This document shows positions 46,726 to 60,700 of a stretch of 64,000 nucleotides of DNA, one piece after another. The position numbers were made by a program, and so were the translations under genes. The stretch covers positions 1 through 64,000 of the forward strand of contig JAYMSP010000119.1 in the NCBI GenBank assembly GCA_036897095.1. The letters run 5' to 3'. The DNA comes from Plantago elongata (taxonomy: Eukaryota; Streptophyta; Magnoliopsida; Lamiales; Plantaginaceae). The number at the start of each line of letters is the position of its first letter. The first letter of the stretch is position 1. Under the pieces are notes generated by a model. It was not told the origin of the DNA. It worked only from the letters and a program-made list of their open reading frames with translations, and made no database searches.

Positions 46726-48439
46726 ATTAGCAACTAATCTTTGAGCGGTTGAGCCAATACTGAACTAAGGCATACAATATAAAATAAGATGAAAGAACAC
46801 TATTTGTGTCCATGCATAGGTTTTGAGCCATAAGACCAAAATTACTCCAAATTGTGCCTTTACACACATATTGATGCATAAATTACGAAATTTTCAGATA
46901 ATCTGGATAGAATTGTGGTCTTAATCACTAAACTAAGTGTCTGCATAGTTGTTTGCAACAAATAATATTTCTCGAACGCAAGCAGAATTGACACTATGTA
47001 CTGGCATTCAACTCAATGACAGATCTATAATGACAGAAAATTACTAAAAAGTAATTAGACTCGTCAAGTTAGGCATGACTAATTTTTAACTTCTTTTTTT
47101 TTTTTTTTTGGTAGCTATGGCGGCCTTACAGTTGGCATTATAAAACTAGCGGGTGAGTGTCCCAACTCATGCTTTATCTACATATTTTACGTACCTCTTT
47201 CGGAAGATAGTCCAAATCTGATGACACCAATCGCAAGAACACTTATTTGCAAATGCATTTTCAGTGGATAAGAGCTTAAAACTTCACAAAAATAAAAAAA
47301 TAAAAAAAAGAGTTTATGTAAAGCACATACGTAGCACATCGATGACAGATCTATAATGACAGAAAATTACTAAAAAAAGTAATTAGACTCGTCAAGTTAG
47401 GCATGACTAATTTTTAACTTCTTTTTTCTTTTTTTTTGGTAGCTATGGCGGCCTTACAGTTGGCATTATAAAACTAGCGGGTGAGTGTCCCAACTCAACT
47501 CTCATGCTTTATCTACATATTTTACGTAACTCTTTCGGAAGATAGTCCAAATCTGATGACACCAGTCGCAAGAACACTTATTTGCAAATGCATTTTCAGT
47601 GGATAAGAGCTTAAAACTTCACAAAAAAAAAAAAAAAAAAAGTTTATGTAAAGCACATACGTGGCACATCGATAACACTGGTAGTCTGCTATAGTATCTC
47701 ATTGTGCGATTGGATTCACTGATCATTGTATATTATTGAATTGGTGACTATGAATAGAATTTGTAGGACCAGAGTCTTGAAAGAGATTTTATCTTTCTCT
47801 TGATAATTAAAGTATTAAACAAAACCTGCATAGATAGTGTCAAAAGCCTTGACGAGGTTAACTAATGTGAGCTATAGTCCACCCTCTATGTTCGTCCAAA
47901 TGAAATTGTGAGGGTTAGAAGTTTCATTTTCATATATGATTTTTTCACTATAAACTTTGCATTGTACTACTTCCTTATTGGAATGGCCAGGGGAGTGTCT
48001 GCAAGTGCTCTTCAAAAGCAACTGTCTTCCTTTTTTTTTATAGATTATAGAGGATTCTAGTATTTGCTATCTTAACTTTTGATTGTCCAATGATCAGAAG
48101 AGAAGGGCTGCTTCTAGTATGGATCAACCCTTTAACTTTACAGATAAACTCCTAATTTAAAAGTTAACCAAACACTAAAAATGTACTCTCTGTTGCTGAT
48201 GCCAAAGCCACCCAACTTCCACTGCAAAAGACGACTTTAAATAAATTTCAACAAAAAATATGAAATAATTTTGCAAACATGACGTGTTGTGTTCTTCCTC
48301 CAGACAGCAAGAGGTTATATTATTCGAATTCCGATCCTCATCAACAGTACTCAGGACAGTTTGAAATGAGATGCAGGGCATACTTAAAGACAATTGGAAA
48401 ATGAAAGATCACCTTTTCAGTATCCCAACGAACACGATT
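46726..48439. other. Intergenic; mostly the 327-bp tandem duplication
   Basis: Holds the duplication at 47015-47673 and otherwise no supported gene. The part near 48439 is probably the YidD 3' untranslated region. Confidence 0.5.
47015..47673. repeat. Tandem duplication, about 327 bp x 2
   Basis: Copy 1 (47015-47341) and copy 2 (47342-47673) both run from ATGACAGATCTATAATGACA to CATACGTNGCACATCGAT. They differ by a few bases and by the lengths of T and A runs, so the duplication is recent. A third, much older relative lies at about 45850-46030. Confidence 0.9.
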
Positions 48440-49353
48440 TTACTTATCAGGTGGAGCTGTCTCATCAAACCATCGTGGGGGATCAAAGCCAGACCCTCCT
48501 GTAACATAACAATAGATGGAAATTGAATGTAGCAGAACAGAACATCATATGCAGCATACAACCAATTAGTAAAACAGACAGAATGAATGGAGATTCATAG
48601 CGACACAAAATGTACCACAACTTCGGGGGAGGAACATAGGATAATTACCAAGAGGATTGCAACGACAGAGACGCCAAGCCGTCAACACAGTTCCCTTAGC
48701 AACTCCATACTTCTTGTAAGCAATCATTGAGTACTCACTACATGTTGGTACATAACGACAACTGTTTGGCATCAAGGGCGATATTTCCCCTGACGAAACA
48801 AACATTTCTTTCAACACTCAGAACTTCACACTACGAGCAAATACTCCAGAATTCGAAACACTGTTTTACTTTGCATGTACAGAAGAGCAATTGAAGTAAA
48901 CTCAAACACAGAGGTCAACAATACTGAAAAACAACTCACTTTTATAGAATCTTAGCATAGACAATGCAGCTTTAACACCTGCACTGTTTTCTTCATCATC
49001 TGAAACTACAAAAATTTACTATATATTAATGAAGGAAGCAACACAATAGCATTCGAGACTCAAGAGCTAAATTGTAGAAGCATCAAGAATTTACCCTGTG
49101 AATCATCCTCATTAGCAATGCAAAAACGGCGTAGTTTGCTTTGCCGGACCTAGACAAACGGAAACAATGCAATTGACAGTCAGTTAATAACAGAAGTGAA
49201 TCGAAATGACATGAGATTTCTATAGAAGAATTAGTAGGAGTTAACTTGGTGGAATCGTACAGATAATCGGGAAGGGTTACATTTCAAATTAGGGTTTTTT
49301 GGGGCTAAGGGTTTTTGATAGACTGTACGGTCGAAAGAGTAAATTAGCGCCAT
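48440..49353 (-). CDS. YidD: YidD-family membrane-insertion factor, plastid-type
   Basis: Five exons on the minus strand: 49353-49246, 49149-49095, 49005-48940, 48789-48649 and 48498-48440 (142 aa). Phases agree. The first about 55 residues are basic and hydroxylated with no family match, as expected for a plastid transit peptide. The YidD core follows: FYKREISPLMPNSCRY, the signature RYVPTCSEYS, AIAYKKYG-like IAYKKYGVAKG, and WRLCRCNPLGGSGFDPP with the conserved Cys residues. It ends WFDETAPPDK. Bacterial YidD sits at the inner membrane near YidC and the Sec translocon and aids membrane-protein insertion. The plant protein presumably works with the Alb3/YidC homologues in the thylakoid, an inference from the family and the leader. 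ATG 49353 is the only start giving a full leader. Confidence 0.9.
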
Positions 49354-50350
49354 TTCTTGGCTGCTTTTCGAATAGTATGCCAAAATGCTTGCGAGGAGTA
49401 ACTGTTAATACCAAATTTAGGATATATTTTCATTCAGGTGCTCCAGCTTCGACTTGTACAAACTTTTGCGATACACAGAATTGCAATCATAGGAGTGATT
49501 AGTATAAATTAACATCTTAAGATATGTAAAATTACATGTCTTTATCCCGATAACCAAGTGATCTTTTAATGTAATATTTATAGTCAAATATGTGATGTTG
49601 ATCTCGTTTTAATGAAAAATATATTTTATAAAAATAAATATAAAAATTACTGTTGACTTAGTTATATTAACCATATGGCCTAAATTGGAACGTTTAACTA
49701 TCTCGCATATCTTTAGCCATACACACCACAACAAAATTAATTTTCCACCACAAGTATTACATCATGAATACCATCTTGCAATACCTGTAAAATTAACCGT
49801 ATCATATGGCTACATCCTTACAGTATAACACACTGAACTGTTAAAGTAATTGTAAGATTACATATTATGTAACACACTGAACTGTTAAAGTAATTGTAAG
49901 ATTACATATTATGTAACACACTGAACTGTTAAAGTAATTGTAAGATTACATATTATGCGGTAGCTTCCATTTTCTCACGGTGCAAATGATCTCTTCCACA
50001 ACCTCACTCATTCTCAGTTTTTCTGCCAATTTGAAGATTTCCATGTAGAATAGTAAGTGAAAAAGGTATAGAGAAGATAATCCAACATAGAATACATGCA
50101 GACTTCAGTCCTCTTCAACATTTACATTATGAATGCATCATTTTATTGCACGGACCACGGAAACCTCATATGTGGAGTTAAATTGTACATATTGTACTTG
50201 GCCAAGCAATGCCTGCCTGGGACCATGATAAATTCCAAACATTCTCATGAACCCAAAACTTTAAATCGCCCTCAAGAATGACCCCTCATAATTACAACAG
50301 GTAAATATCCGGTTACAAACACCACATGATCTCATGTCTCAACAGTCAGC
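49354..50350. other. Intergenic; contains a 44-bp triplet repeat
   Basis: The first part is the YidD upstream flank. The 44-bp x 3 repeat lies at 49826-49957. The end is the likely 3' untranslated region of the NAD(P)-binding gene. No gene is seen. Confidence 0.5.
49826..49957. repeat. Tandem repeat, 44 bp x 3
   Basis: Three units of exactly 44 bp, starting TAACACACTGAACTGTTAAA and ending ACATATTATG, follow head to tail with no change that I can see. Such identity indicates a recent expansion. Confidence 0.95.
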
Positions 50351-53096
<2,746 letters not shown>

Positions 53097-53622
53097 TGAT
53101 ACTCACTCTCACTATACTAAATGGATATGGGATGGATGGCTGAAATGATATAAATGTTGCCACGTTATAACATTGGGCCTTCCATTTGGGCCTTCACTGA
53201 ACAATGCTTCAAAATTCCGGCCTAAATTACTAAATACTACTTAACTGGATTAACGAAATCGAGCCCTTTGAAGTTTGAACAGTTGAGAGATTTATAAAAT
53301 AAAATAAGCATTCTTACAATTTGTTTGTATGAAGAACTATGAATTGATTTGAATTTATAATAAACAGTAGAGTTATAAATGGAGTGTTTTAAATAAATAA
53401 TAGTTCATTACAATATGTTTTTGTTAAAATTTATTATTCAAATAAAGAAAGCCATTTTATAAATATTTTGTTATTTATCCAATATATATGATAATCACGT
53501 TAACTTTTAGACTAAAATGTCGTACTTCTTTTAAGAGAACAGTTTTACATTGTTATTGTTTAAAACGGAGTGAACCAGGTAAGTGACCCCCATATGTGGT
53601 GGGGGAAGTCTGGTGTTATTAC

Positions 53623-54162
53623 GAGTGGGTGTGAGATGGGATCGGGGTTGAATATCGGGTATTCAATAATTCGGAGTTGAATTTGTTCATCTCAATTCTG
53701 ACCCTATATTTTTCAGGTGTTCGAGATCAGGTTTGGATTGAATTACCCAATCAGGTATTTATTTCATATAAATAAACATTAAATATCTTTAAACATTAAA
53801 TGAACAATGATATTTTTGCTATTGTACCGAATGATCAACTAATTAACTAGCTAAATGAACACTATATACAAAAGTAGCTTCTATCCTTGCTGTTAAAACG
53901 AAATAAAATTATCACATGTGATTATTTCTCTAGACATAGTTTCACAACTAATTTCTTTCTTTTATAAGGATATAAGTTTATTCGTGTACTCTATCAGGTT
54001 TTAGGTGTTAAATTTTCTTTTTCAATTCCGTCCCAAACATATAATATAATTTTTAGGAATTTATATTTCGAGTATCTAATCCCTAGATATTTGTTCCTAT
54101 CAGAATTTTTTTATAAAGAGTTGGGACGGGATCGTGATACCCGAACCATCCTCCCACCCCTC
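53623..54162. mobile_element. MITE-like element with imperfect inverted ends
   Basis: The left end GAGTGGGTGTGAGATGG and the reverse complement of the right end, GAGGGGTGGGAGGATGG, form an inverted repeat, and both sides then run into GATCGGG/ATACCCG-type motifs. GGTGTTATT lies on both sides (53612-53620 and 54163-54171), offset by two bases on the left, so it may be the target copy. The interior is AT-rich without a frame. The superfamily is unclear (hAT or Mutator-like). Confidence 0.5.
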
Positions 54163-54353
54163 GGTGTTATTTTATTTTTTAAAAAAATTTGCCTATGTAA
54201 AAATAAATGTCTTGGCAATATGACTTCAACCTCCACAATAAGGGAACCATTTCAGCCGAATTGATATTCTAAATTAACTATCCTAAAATTTTGAGGGTAA
54301 CTGAATATGGATAAAACAATTACTTTCTTATGGAGTAGTTGTATAACCCTTTC

Positions 54354-54407
54354 GAACCAAATGTACACTACCTTAATGCCGAACCAAATGTACACTACCT
54401 TAATGCC
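54354..54407. repeat. Tandem repeat, 27 bp x 2
   Basis: Two identical units starting GAACCAAATGTACACTACC lie head to tail at 54354-54380 and 54381-54407. Confidence 0.9.
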
Positions 54408-55559
54408 ATGTTATTTTTTAATATCAATATAACATTCTACTTTAAGGTAGTTAATTTCAACCTTCTTTCTATATGTTCAAGTGTTTCTGGGATTGGAGAG
54501 GCATTGAGCTGGATTTGTGCTGCATCCATTTCATAATATTAAAGACATGGAAAATATGAAAATAGTATTAATATTATATGTACATAAATTTTGGAATAAC
54601 TCAACAACACTGAATGAATGAATGAATATGTAGAAAATGGTTGAATTGTTAAAGAAGCTGGATAAAGTTCCAGCAATGTCCTAAAAATTGTTTGTTATAC
54701 AATTCAAATTGGCAAACCCAATTTAAATGGCATGTTTTGTAACCATTTGAATTGATTTTGCCAATTCAGATTACATACCAAACAGTCCCCTAGTCTTTCG
54801 CATATAAGCTTAATATACAATAAAATTACACACGCGTATAATGGTTGTTGTTAACAACTATCTTGTTTGTGTTTTGTACTCAATATAACTTTAACTATCT
54901 TAGAGTTAAAATTGCAGTTTACTCAAAAAAAAAATTACTATTTTTGCCAGTTTATTATGTCACATATATTCTTTGTCTGGCATATCTATAATTCTAGTAG
55001 AATTTAACACAAAATTAGTATTCATGAAATATTTGAACTTGATAAGTGAATGTTGGAACTTCGACAGGGATGAGAATATGTCAGATACATCGTCATACAT
55101 GTCATATTCGACAACATTGGATCCTATGGATATCAACGACTACGGGGTAAATTTGACTATTTTATATTGGTTGCATAATTTGTTGATTGATGCTTGTTGT
55201 CACAATTTGCGTGATGTGGCCTAATGTAGGTAAATTAATATTTGAAATGTCATCCATCGTAACTGGGCGATCAACTGAAAAAAAATGCAAAAACTATAGG
55301 ACTATTAGAAGTAATAAAATAAAACATATTTATGCAAAACTGTCATTTTTCTAGGTACCTTCTTTTTGAGAATATAATTATTACAATTAGATTGCATTAA
55401 ATTATATATTTATTAATCACAAATCAATCATTACATGTTCATCATTCCTATCAATCCAACAAATAAAGAGCTAGTTTGAGCTCTTCCAAATAGATTTCAA
55501 GACGTGCCCCTTATAGGGGCGGTAAATTGATGTATTTGGAAATTTCCATTTATTTCCTT

Positions 55560-55740
55560 AGAGAATTCATCTCTAGCTCAATAAACTCATAAGATCATCA
55601 TCGTCTAACTTTTCAACGCGATGATCGAGCTCGTCTAGCTCAATGAAATCATCAAAATCATCATCGTCTAGCTCTTTATTACGAGGATCGAACTCGTCTA
55701 GCTTAATAAACTTACCAGGATCATCAGCTCTTTATCACAA
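55560..55740 (-). repeat. 63-bp repeat coding an acidic 21-residue unit (scrap of a gene)
   Basis: On the minus strand an open stretch of about 55 codons reads two 21-residue units, FIKLDEFDPRNKELDDDDF and FIELDELDHRVEKLDDDDL, with a partial unit before and LLS-stop after. There is no start codon, and stops lie just upstream. The codon-level period and acidic pattern suggest descent from a protein-coding repeat. No family is recognised. Confidence 0.5.
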
Positions 55741-56136
55741 GTTGGTCATATACATGTCGGGTGGAGACTTCTGGGTAGTAGTAACAGTAGTACCAGGATG
55801 TGGCTTAAGGATAGTCAATAAAGTTTTTATGTCTGAACCTTTATTCTCTTAGAAAAGAAAATGAAGGTTATATGTTGATCATGCTCACTGTAGAACATAG
55901 CTAAAGTGTGCATGTCAATATAACATTCATTAGATCTATGCATTGATATAGAATATTAGATTCAAACATAAATTGTTATTGAATTGGAAGAGAACTACTC
56001 TACTTAGTAGAATCCACTTAATGTATCACTTTTTATTATAAACTATTAAAGTACTTAGGGCACCCTTTTTACTATAGTGACTAGTTACTTTCCAAGATCT
56101 TTTGCTCTGACGGCAGGCTCCGGCGAATAAGTGCGC

Positions 56137-56444
56137 TTAAGAAGGAGTTTTATTTACTAAAACATATGCAACACCGAATCCAAGCGTTGACAAGAAAAGG
56201 ATAAGACTCCAATATGACCTCACTATATTTGAATGATGTGGGGATAATTGGCGTTCGTGCCACTTTGAAGATCATAAACATGACTAAGTTCGATAAAACT
56301 GCTTAAAGATTGAGGTAACCTTTCGGTCTCAAGAAAAGGCTTAGGAACATTTTCGACGACTTGCTCAAACACGCCGAATATTTTTACCCTGAAAATTTCA
56401 TTTTCGGTTGGGATAAAGAAGAGATTACTTGAGATCGGATTCAA
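56137..56444 (-). pseudogene. Unidentified coding scrap with a hydrophobic C-terminal tail
   Basis: The minus strand has 73 open codons including FGVFEQVVENVPKPFLETER and LSSFIELSHVYDLQ, ending at a stop near 56223. A neighbouring frame continues RSYWSLILFLSTLGFGVAYV then LVNKTPS-stop (stop at 56137-56139), a typical tail-anchor or last membrane helix. The even, protein-like composition suggests the 3' end of a real gene, now frame-broken or with an unseen intron. I cannot name the family. No upstream exons are evident toward 57 kb. Confidence 0.45.
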
Positions 56445-57411
56445 TAGGAAAGACGGAAACTATACCCTAGTGTTATTATTATATGCTATATTGTATTATA
56501 GTGCCATGGAAAAAAAAGTTTCATGGACTCCATTAGGGTTCAAATTAATTACAAAGTCGAGAGATTTTGAACTAATTTCATGTAGAAGAGGACTAGAGGA
56601 TTCCCGTGCAGAGGGAGAGGCCAGCAGACAACAACCGGAGGACTAAAATAATTACGTCATATATGATAATTACGTTGACTTTTAGACTAAAATATAATTG
56701 ATTTATAAAAATTGTCTTACGATTTATTGTTTAAAACAATGTGATCAAAATTGTCTCCTAATTATTTATCAAAAAAAATTTTTGCCTATGCAAGAACAAA
56801 TGACTTGGTGATATGACTTCGAACTCTATAATACGGAAATCATTTCCAGCCGAATTTATATTTGAAATGTCATTTATCGTAACTGGACGATCAACATAAA
56901 AAAAATACAAAAACTGTAGAACTATTGAGAAGCAATAATATAAAAACATTGGAGTATTATATTTTATAAAACATCAATGTTTCTATTTGAATTTATTGAC
57001 ATGAATATCAAGTTACATCTGTGTTAAGATTATATTTATGTACTCGAGTATAATTTTCTCTTCCTGTCGTCTTGACACATTATTTTCAGATCAACGTACC
57101 CCATACGTATGTTTAAGTATGTATATTATTTGACAATAAAACAACCATATAAAAACCGCAACAATCACAAAATGTGCTCCCTATCATAAGCTATTAAGAC
57201 ATATTCTTCACATCATATACTCTAGTTTAAGCTAATATAATCATAGCTCCATCACAATGTAAAGCTTTCATCGATTGACAAACGTGTGTGAGAGAGAATT
57301 TGTGTTTTAATAACAACAACAAACTTGATGGTGTCATCAGTGGTCAATTCAATAGTATAATTAGCAAAAGAGTTTTGCAATTCTCACACTTTATCTCTTC
57401 TTTTTTGTTTT

Positions 57412-57498
57412 ATTTTTTAAACGGCTAAAAAATGGCTCGAACGTCCGACCTATTAATTGGAGGTGAAGCGTTTTACCAACTAAGTTGCGCTTCGTTGT
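57412..57498 (-). mobile_element. tRNA-derived SINE copy
   Basis: The minus strand reads ACGAAGCGCAACTTAGTTGG (head and A box), then GGTCGGACGTTCGAGCCA (B box region), then TAGCCGTTTAAAAAA (tail). It closely follows the copies at 27650 and 63040. Confidence 0.75.
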
Positions 57499-58448
57499 AC
57501 TCTTCTTTCTTTTATTTTTTTCTTTCTTTTATTTTTATTTTCTATAATTTAATCAGAGTTCCTCTAATCGCACTATGTTTTCCAGCCTCATTGCTAAATG
57601 CTAATTAGTGGTTTTACGTCCTATAATTTTTCTAGTCAGATAGTTAATGTCAAAATTGTCGAACACATTAAGAAATTAACATACAACATATAAATGCGTG
57701 TCATGTGAAATATTGTTTCACACAATTGATGTAAACTCCAAAAGAATGAATTATGGAGTTGAAAAGAAATCGGCGAGCTAACATCTTAATGTTGATATTG
57801 ACATGTGAAAGTGTAGGGTATACAAACATTTTCACCTTTGATGTCTCCATCAAAATGCCAACATTATTATGATTAAAACCCTTTACTGCTCGAGTAAAAA
57901 ATTTACCGATCATGGCAACATCAGAGTACAATTAAAGAATTACAGTGATGTAAACTAAACAATCATTATTAGTTTATAATCATTACATCAACAATCACTC
58001 TTAGCCACCATTTGGACTTTTACACCAACACCAACTTTGTCATATTTCAAATGTCAATTTCGTAACCTCCCATCCTATATGAACGCTCTCATTATTAATA
58101 ATTATAATATGATTAGCTCATCAAACATTAGAAAACAAATTATTGGATCACAATCATGCTCTTCTTTTCATTCCAGTTTCGTATTAATCTTAGATTGCTT
58201 GATCTTGACTACTGCCAGAGGTTGATATTATGATATAGTACTATGCTAATGACGCGATTATTGCAATAATAAAAGTTTATATTAATTGATTGATGATGGA
58301 AACAGGACATTTACAATATGGGATGGTGAATTCGTAATGGAAGCTGCCAAATTAAGATACAAAGATTGAGCTCATCTGGTCACAAAAGAAAGACTTGTAA
58401 TTTTTTGCCCTACTAGGATTATTAGTGAACATAGAAACCGGTCCTAAG

Positions 58449-60011
58449 TTAAGCTGTCACTTGAGTCTCAACCGCGATCGAATAGTTTGTGGTTTCTGCG
58501 ATTTTCTCAGCTTCCCAGAGCTCGGGTATCGCTTCCCTCAGGTTGTGAATGCTCTCTAGCGCGTAATCTGCTCCTTTCACTCTTTGGGACTTCCCTACCT
58601 GCAGAGACAATTTACGACGAAGATTTTAGTACAATTGGTCATTTTGTGACATGCTGAATTCATGATGTAAATTAGGTAAGTTTTTCCAAGAAATTACCAG
58701 CACGGTATCAAGTCCAAGACGCTTTCCAGATTGGATGTTACGCACGCTATCTTCAAAGAACAACTGGAAACAGAACATGAATACAAAAATCAGCAAACTG
58801 GAATTGCAAAATGTTGCCAATTTGAAGATGTTCAAGTACTCACTGTTCTGTGTGGATTAATGTTGCCAATTTGAAGAGCCTTTTCAATAGCAGATTCCAA
58901 TGGTTTACACACAATTGGAGTCTTCGGTAGCCCAGATGGTCCTGCATTAGGCTGAGAAAAATGCCCAATAATGTCGAATATTTCAGGGTTTCCACACGGA
59001 ATTTCAGAAGTTCGCGTTGATCCCAGAAACTCCCTCTCATCCTCGTCATCAGAGGCTGTGTTCTTATGGGTAGGATTAAGAGTCTCAAAGCAGATGATTC
59101 CCTCGAAACATTCCTCCAGTCCGAGTCTACCGAGAGCTTTTATGGCGTGCACCTTATCAGCATTCGTGAAGATCTGTAATGCAATGAAGACAGACATACT
59201 TAGTACCCGATAAGTGTCTACATAGATGCGAAAAGGTAACGAACATACGGAACTAGGCCACTTACAACTTTACGGATAGGCAAGCTTAGCAAGAGGCTTC
59301 TAAGGACAGGGTCCGGTTTCAGGTTCTCGTAAGGTAATCTCCCATGGACAATACTGCAAACATACCACATGCACTCGTCAATAAATCGAACTAAAAGCTA
59401 TCACTTGTAGATAGGTATGGAGTTAATCCAGCTAACATTTTAACCAAAGGTAATTAACTTGACGCACCTATGGTACTCATCGTAATCGAAATCATAACCA
59501 ATCGCCTGCATAAAACAGATCGAATATCTCACTATTAACAATCAATAAACAAAGTCGTGTAGAATGCAACAAAAACAGAGGAAATGGCCTTACCCTGAGA
59601 CCTGCCATTGTTGTGCCATAGTTTTTATACAATAGATTGCAGAGATCATCGATTTTACTCTCGTCTATACCCAACTTTTCAACCATATAAGCTGATGAAA
59701 CAAAAAAGGCAATGCAAATGCAGTCAGAATTAAGCTAACAACATTGAAGATCAGACTAATCAATCAATTAACCACAGTAAAACAAATGAACAGGCAGTTT
59801 CATTTACCTTGAATGTTCTTAAGAACTGATGTTGCGAGACCAGTGCTCAAAGGGTAAAGAGTGTCATCAAGATCTAATCAAACAAAAATCAGCAAATTTC
59901 AGTCACATTTCATCTCAGACAGAACACAAAGTTACCAATTCCAGGTGAAAAAAACTTACCAAACAATAGGCAATCATACTTTGTCCTCTGAACTTGTCTG
60001 TCGAATTCCAT
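58449..60011 (-). CDS. HAD-superfamily hydrolase, pyrimidine 5'-nucleotidase (SDT1) type
   Basis: Eight exons on the minus strand: 60011-59960, 59873-59808, 59691-59594, 59505-59468, 59353-59266, 59173-58844, 58763-58698 and 58598-58449 (295 aa). Phases agree. HAD motifs: I in CLLFDLDDTLYPL (nucleophile Asp and general acid Asp), II in VIFTNADKVHA, III at Lys in PIVCKPLESAIEKAL, and IV in LFFEDSVRNIQSG (Mg-binding ED). Helical caps lie between I and II (YMVEKLGIDESKIDDL, GTTMAGL). An acidic insert (SDDEDEREF) before motif III is the variable part of this plant group. It should remove phosphate from a small substrate such as a pyrimidine nucleotide; the exact substrate is not established. There is no targeting leader, so it is probably cytosolic. 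The leader seems to contain an intron (donor at 60557, acceptor near 60018). In Arabidopsis the relative At5g02230 lies beside At5g02240 and RNR1. Confidence 0.93.
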
Positions 60012-60557
60012 CGTAATCTATAATAACGATTCGATCATCAAATGAACATGAGCAAGAGCTAAACAAGGAAAGAAGGTAATCCTCACGTTTCCATCAAGTT
60101 TTGGAATAAAAGGTGTGAATGGGTGCGTGTAATCTTGAGCCAAAGCAACACCACAAAACAACAATATGTACAACTTGTGCATAATTCTTGCCTACCGCTA
60201 ACACATGTTAGGCCTAATGACCATATCATCTACCATGTTCATCAATCACATTGACAAAATCTTGAAAGAAAGTAAAGATAAAAGCTAAGATTTGTAAATA
60301 GTATGTAATATTAGTTATATGCATGGAGTGATCAAACATGGATGAATAAAATTATAGCATTGAATCGGAACGTATACATAGACCTTATGGTTAGGAATCA
60401 GTCATATGCGAAAATGCACATCATAAATGTGCATCTTGCTATTCTTTTGGGCGTTCGGACATGTTTGATCAGAGACTATATACAAAGGTATATGCATAAA
60501 AAGTGTTTAAAATCTACATAATGCTAAAAATAGCAAGAGTCGGGGAAATGAAATTAC

Positions 60558-60700
60558 CAGAAAAAGGGAATGCGGGTTGCGAAAGGTTGAGTTTATCTCG
60601 ACCAGAAAGGCGGAATCTCAATTTGATATTCCTTAGAGGGGGGTGGAAATGAGAGGAGAAGGGGGAAGACAAATAGAGGCATATGTCCAGTTTATATAGA
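60558..60700 (-). promoter_or_regulatory. Likely core promoter and first leader exon of the HAD gene
   Basis: On the minus strand TCTATATAAAC (about 60690-60700) is a good plant TATA box. About 30 bp downstream begins a CT-rich leader that ends at TTCTG|GTAATTTC (donor GT at 60556-60557), followed by an intron to TTATAG just before the ATG. Placement is by motif only. Confidence 0.5.

Larger units (their letters stand above)
53097..58448. other. Repeat mosaic with gene scraps; no intact gene
   Basis: A 5.3-kb stretch holding a MITE-like element (53623-54162), a duplicated segment (pieces at 53484-53577, 54181-54275 and 55232-55325 against 56658-56950), a 27-bp repeat pair, an acidic coding repeat (55560-55740), an unidentified coding scrap (56137-56444) and a SINE (57412-57498). 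I found no intact gene. Confidence 0.5.

Noticed and set aside
47840-47880. Minus-strand phrase LVNLVKAFDTI resembling a reverse transcriptase motif
   Set aside because: Only about a dozen residues match, with no neighbouring RT motifs in any frame; likely chance or too decayed to call.
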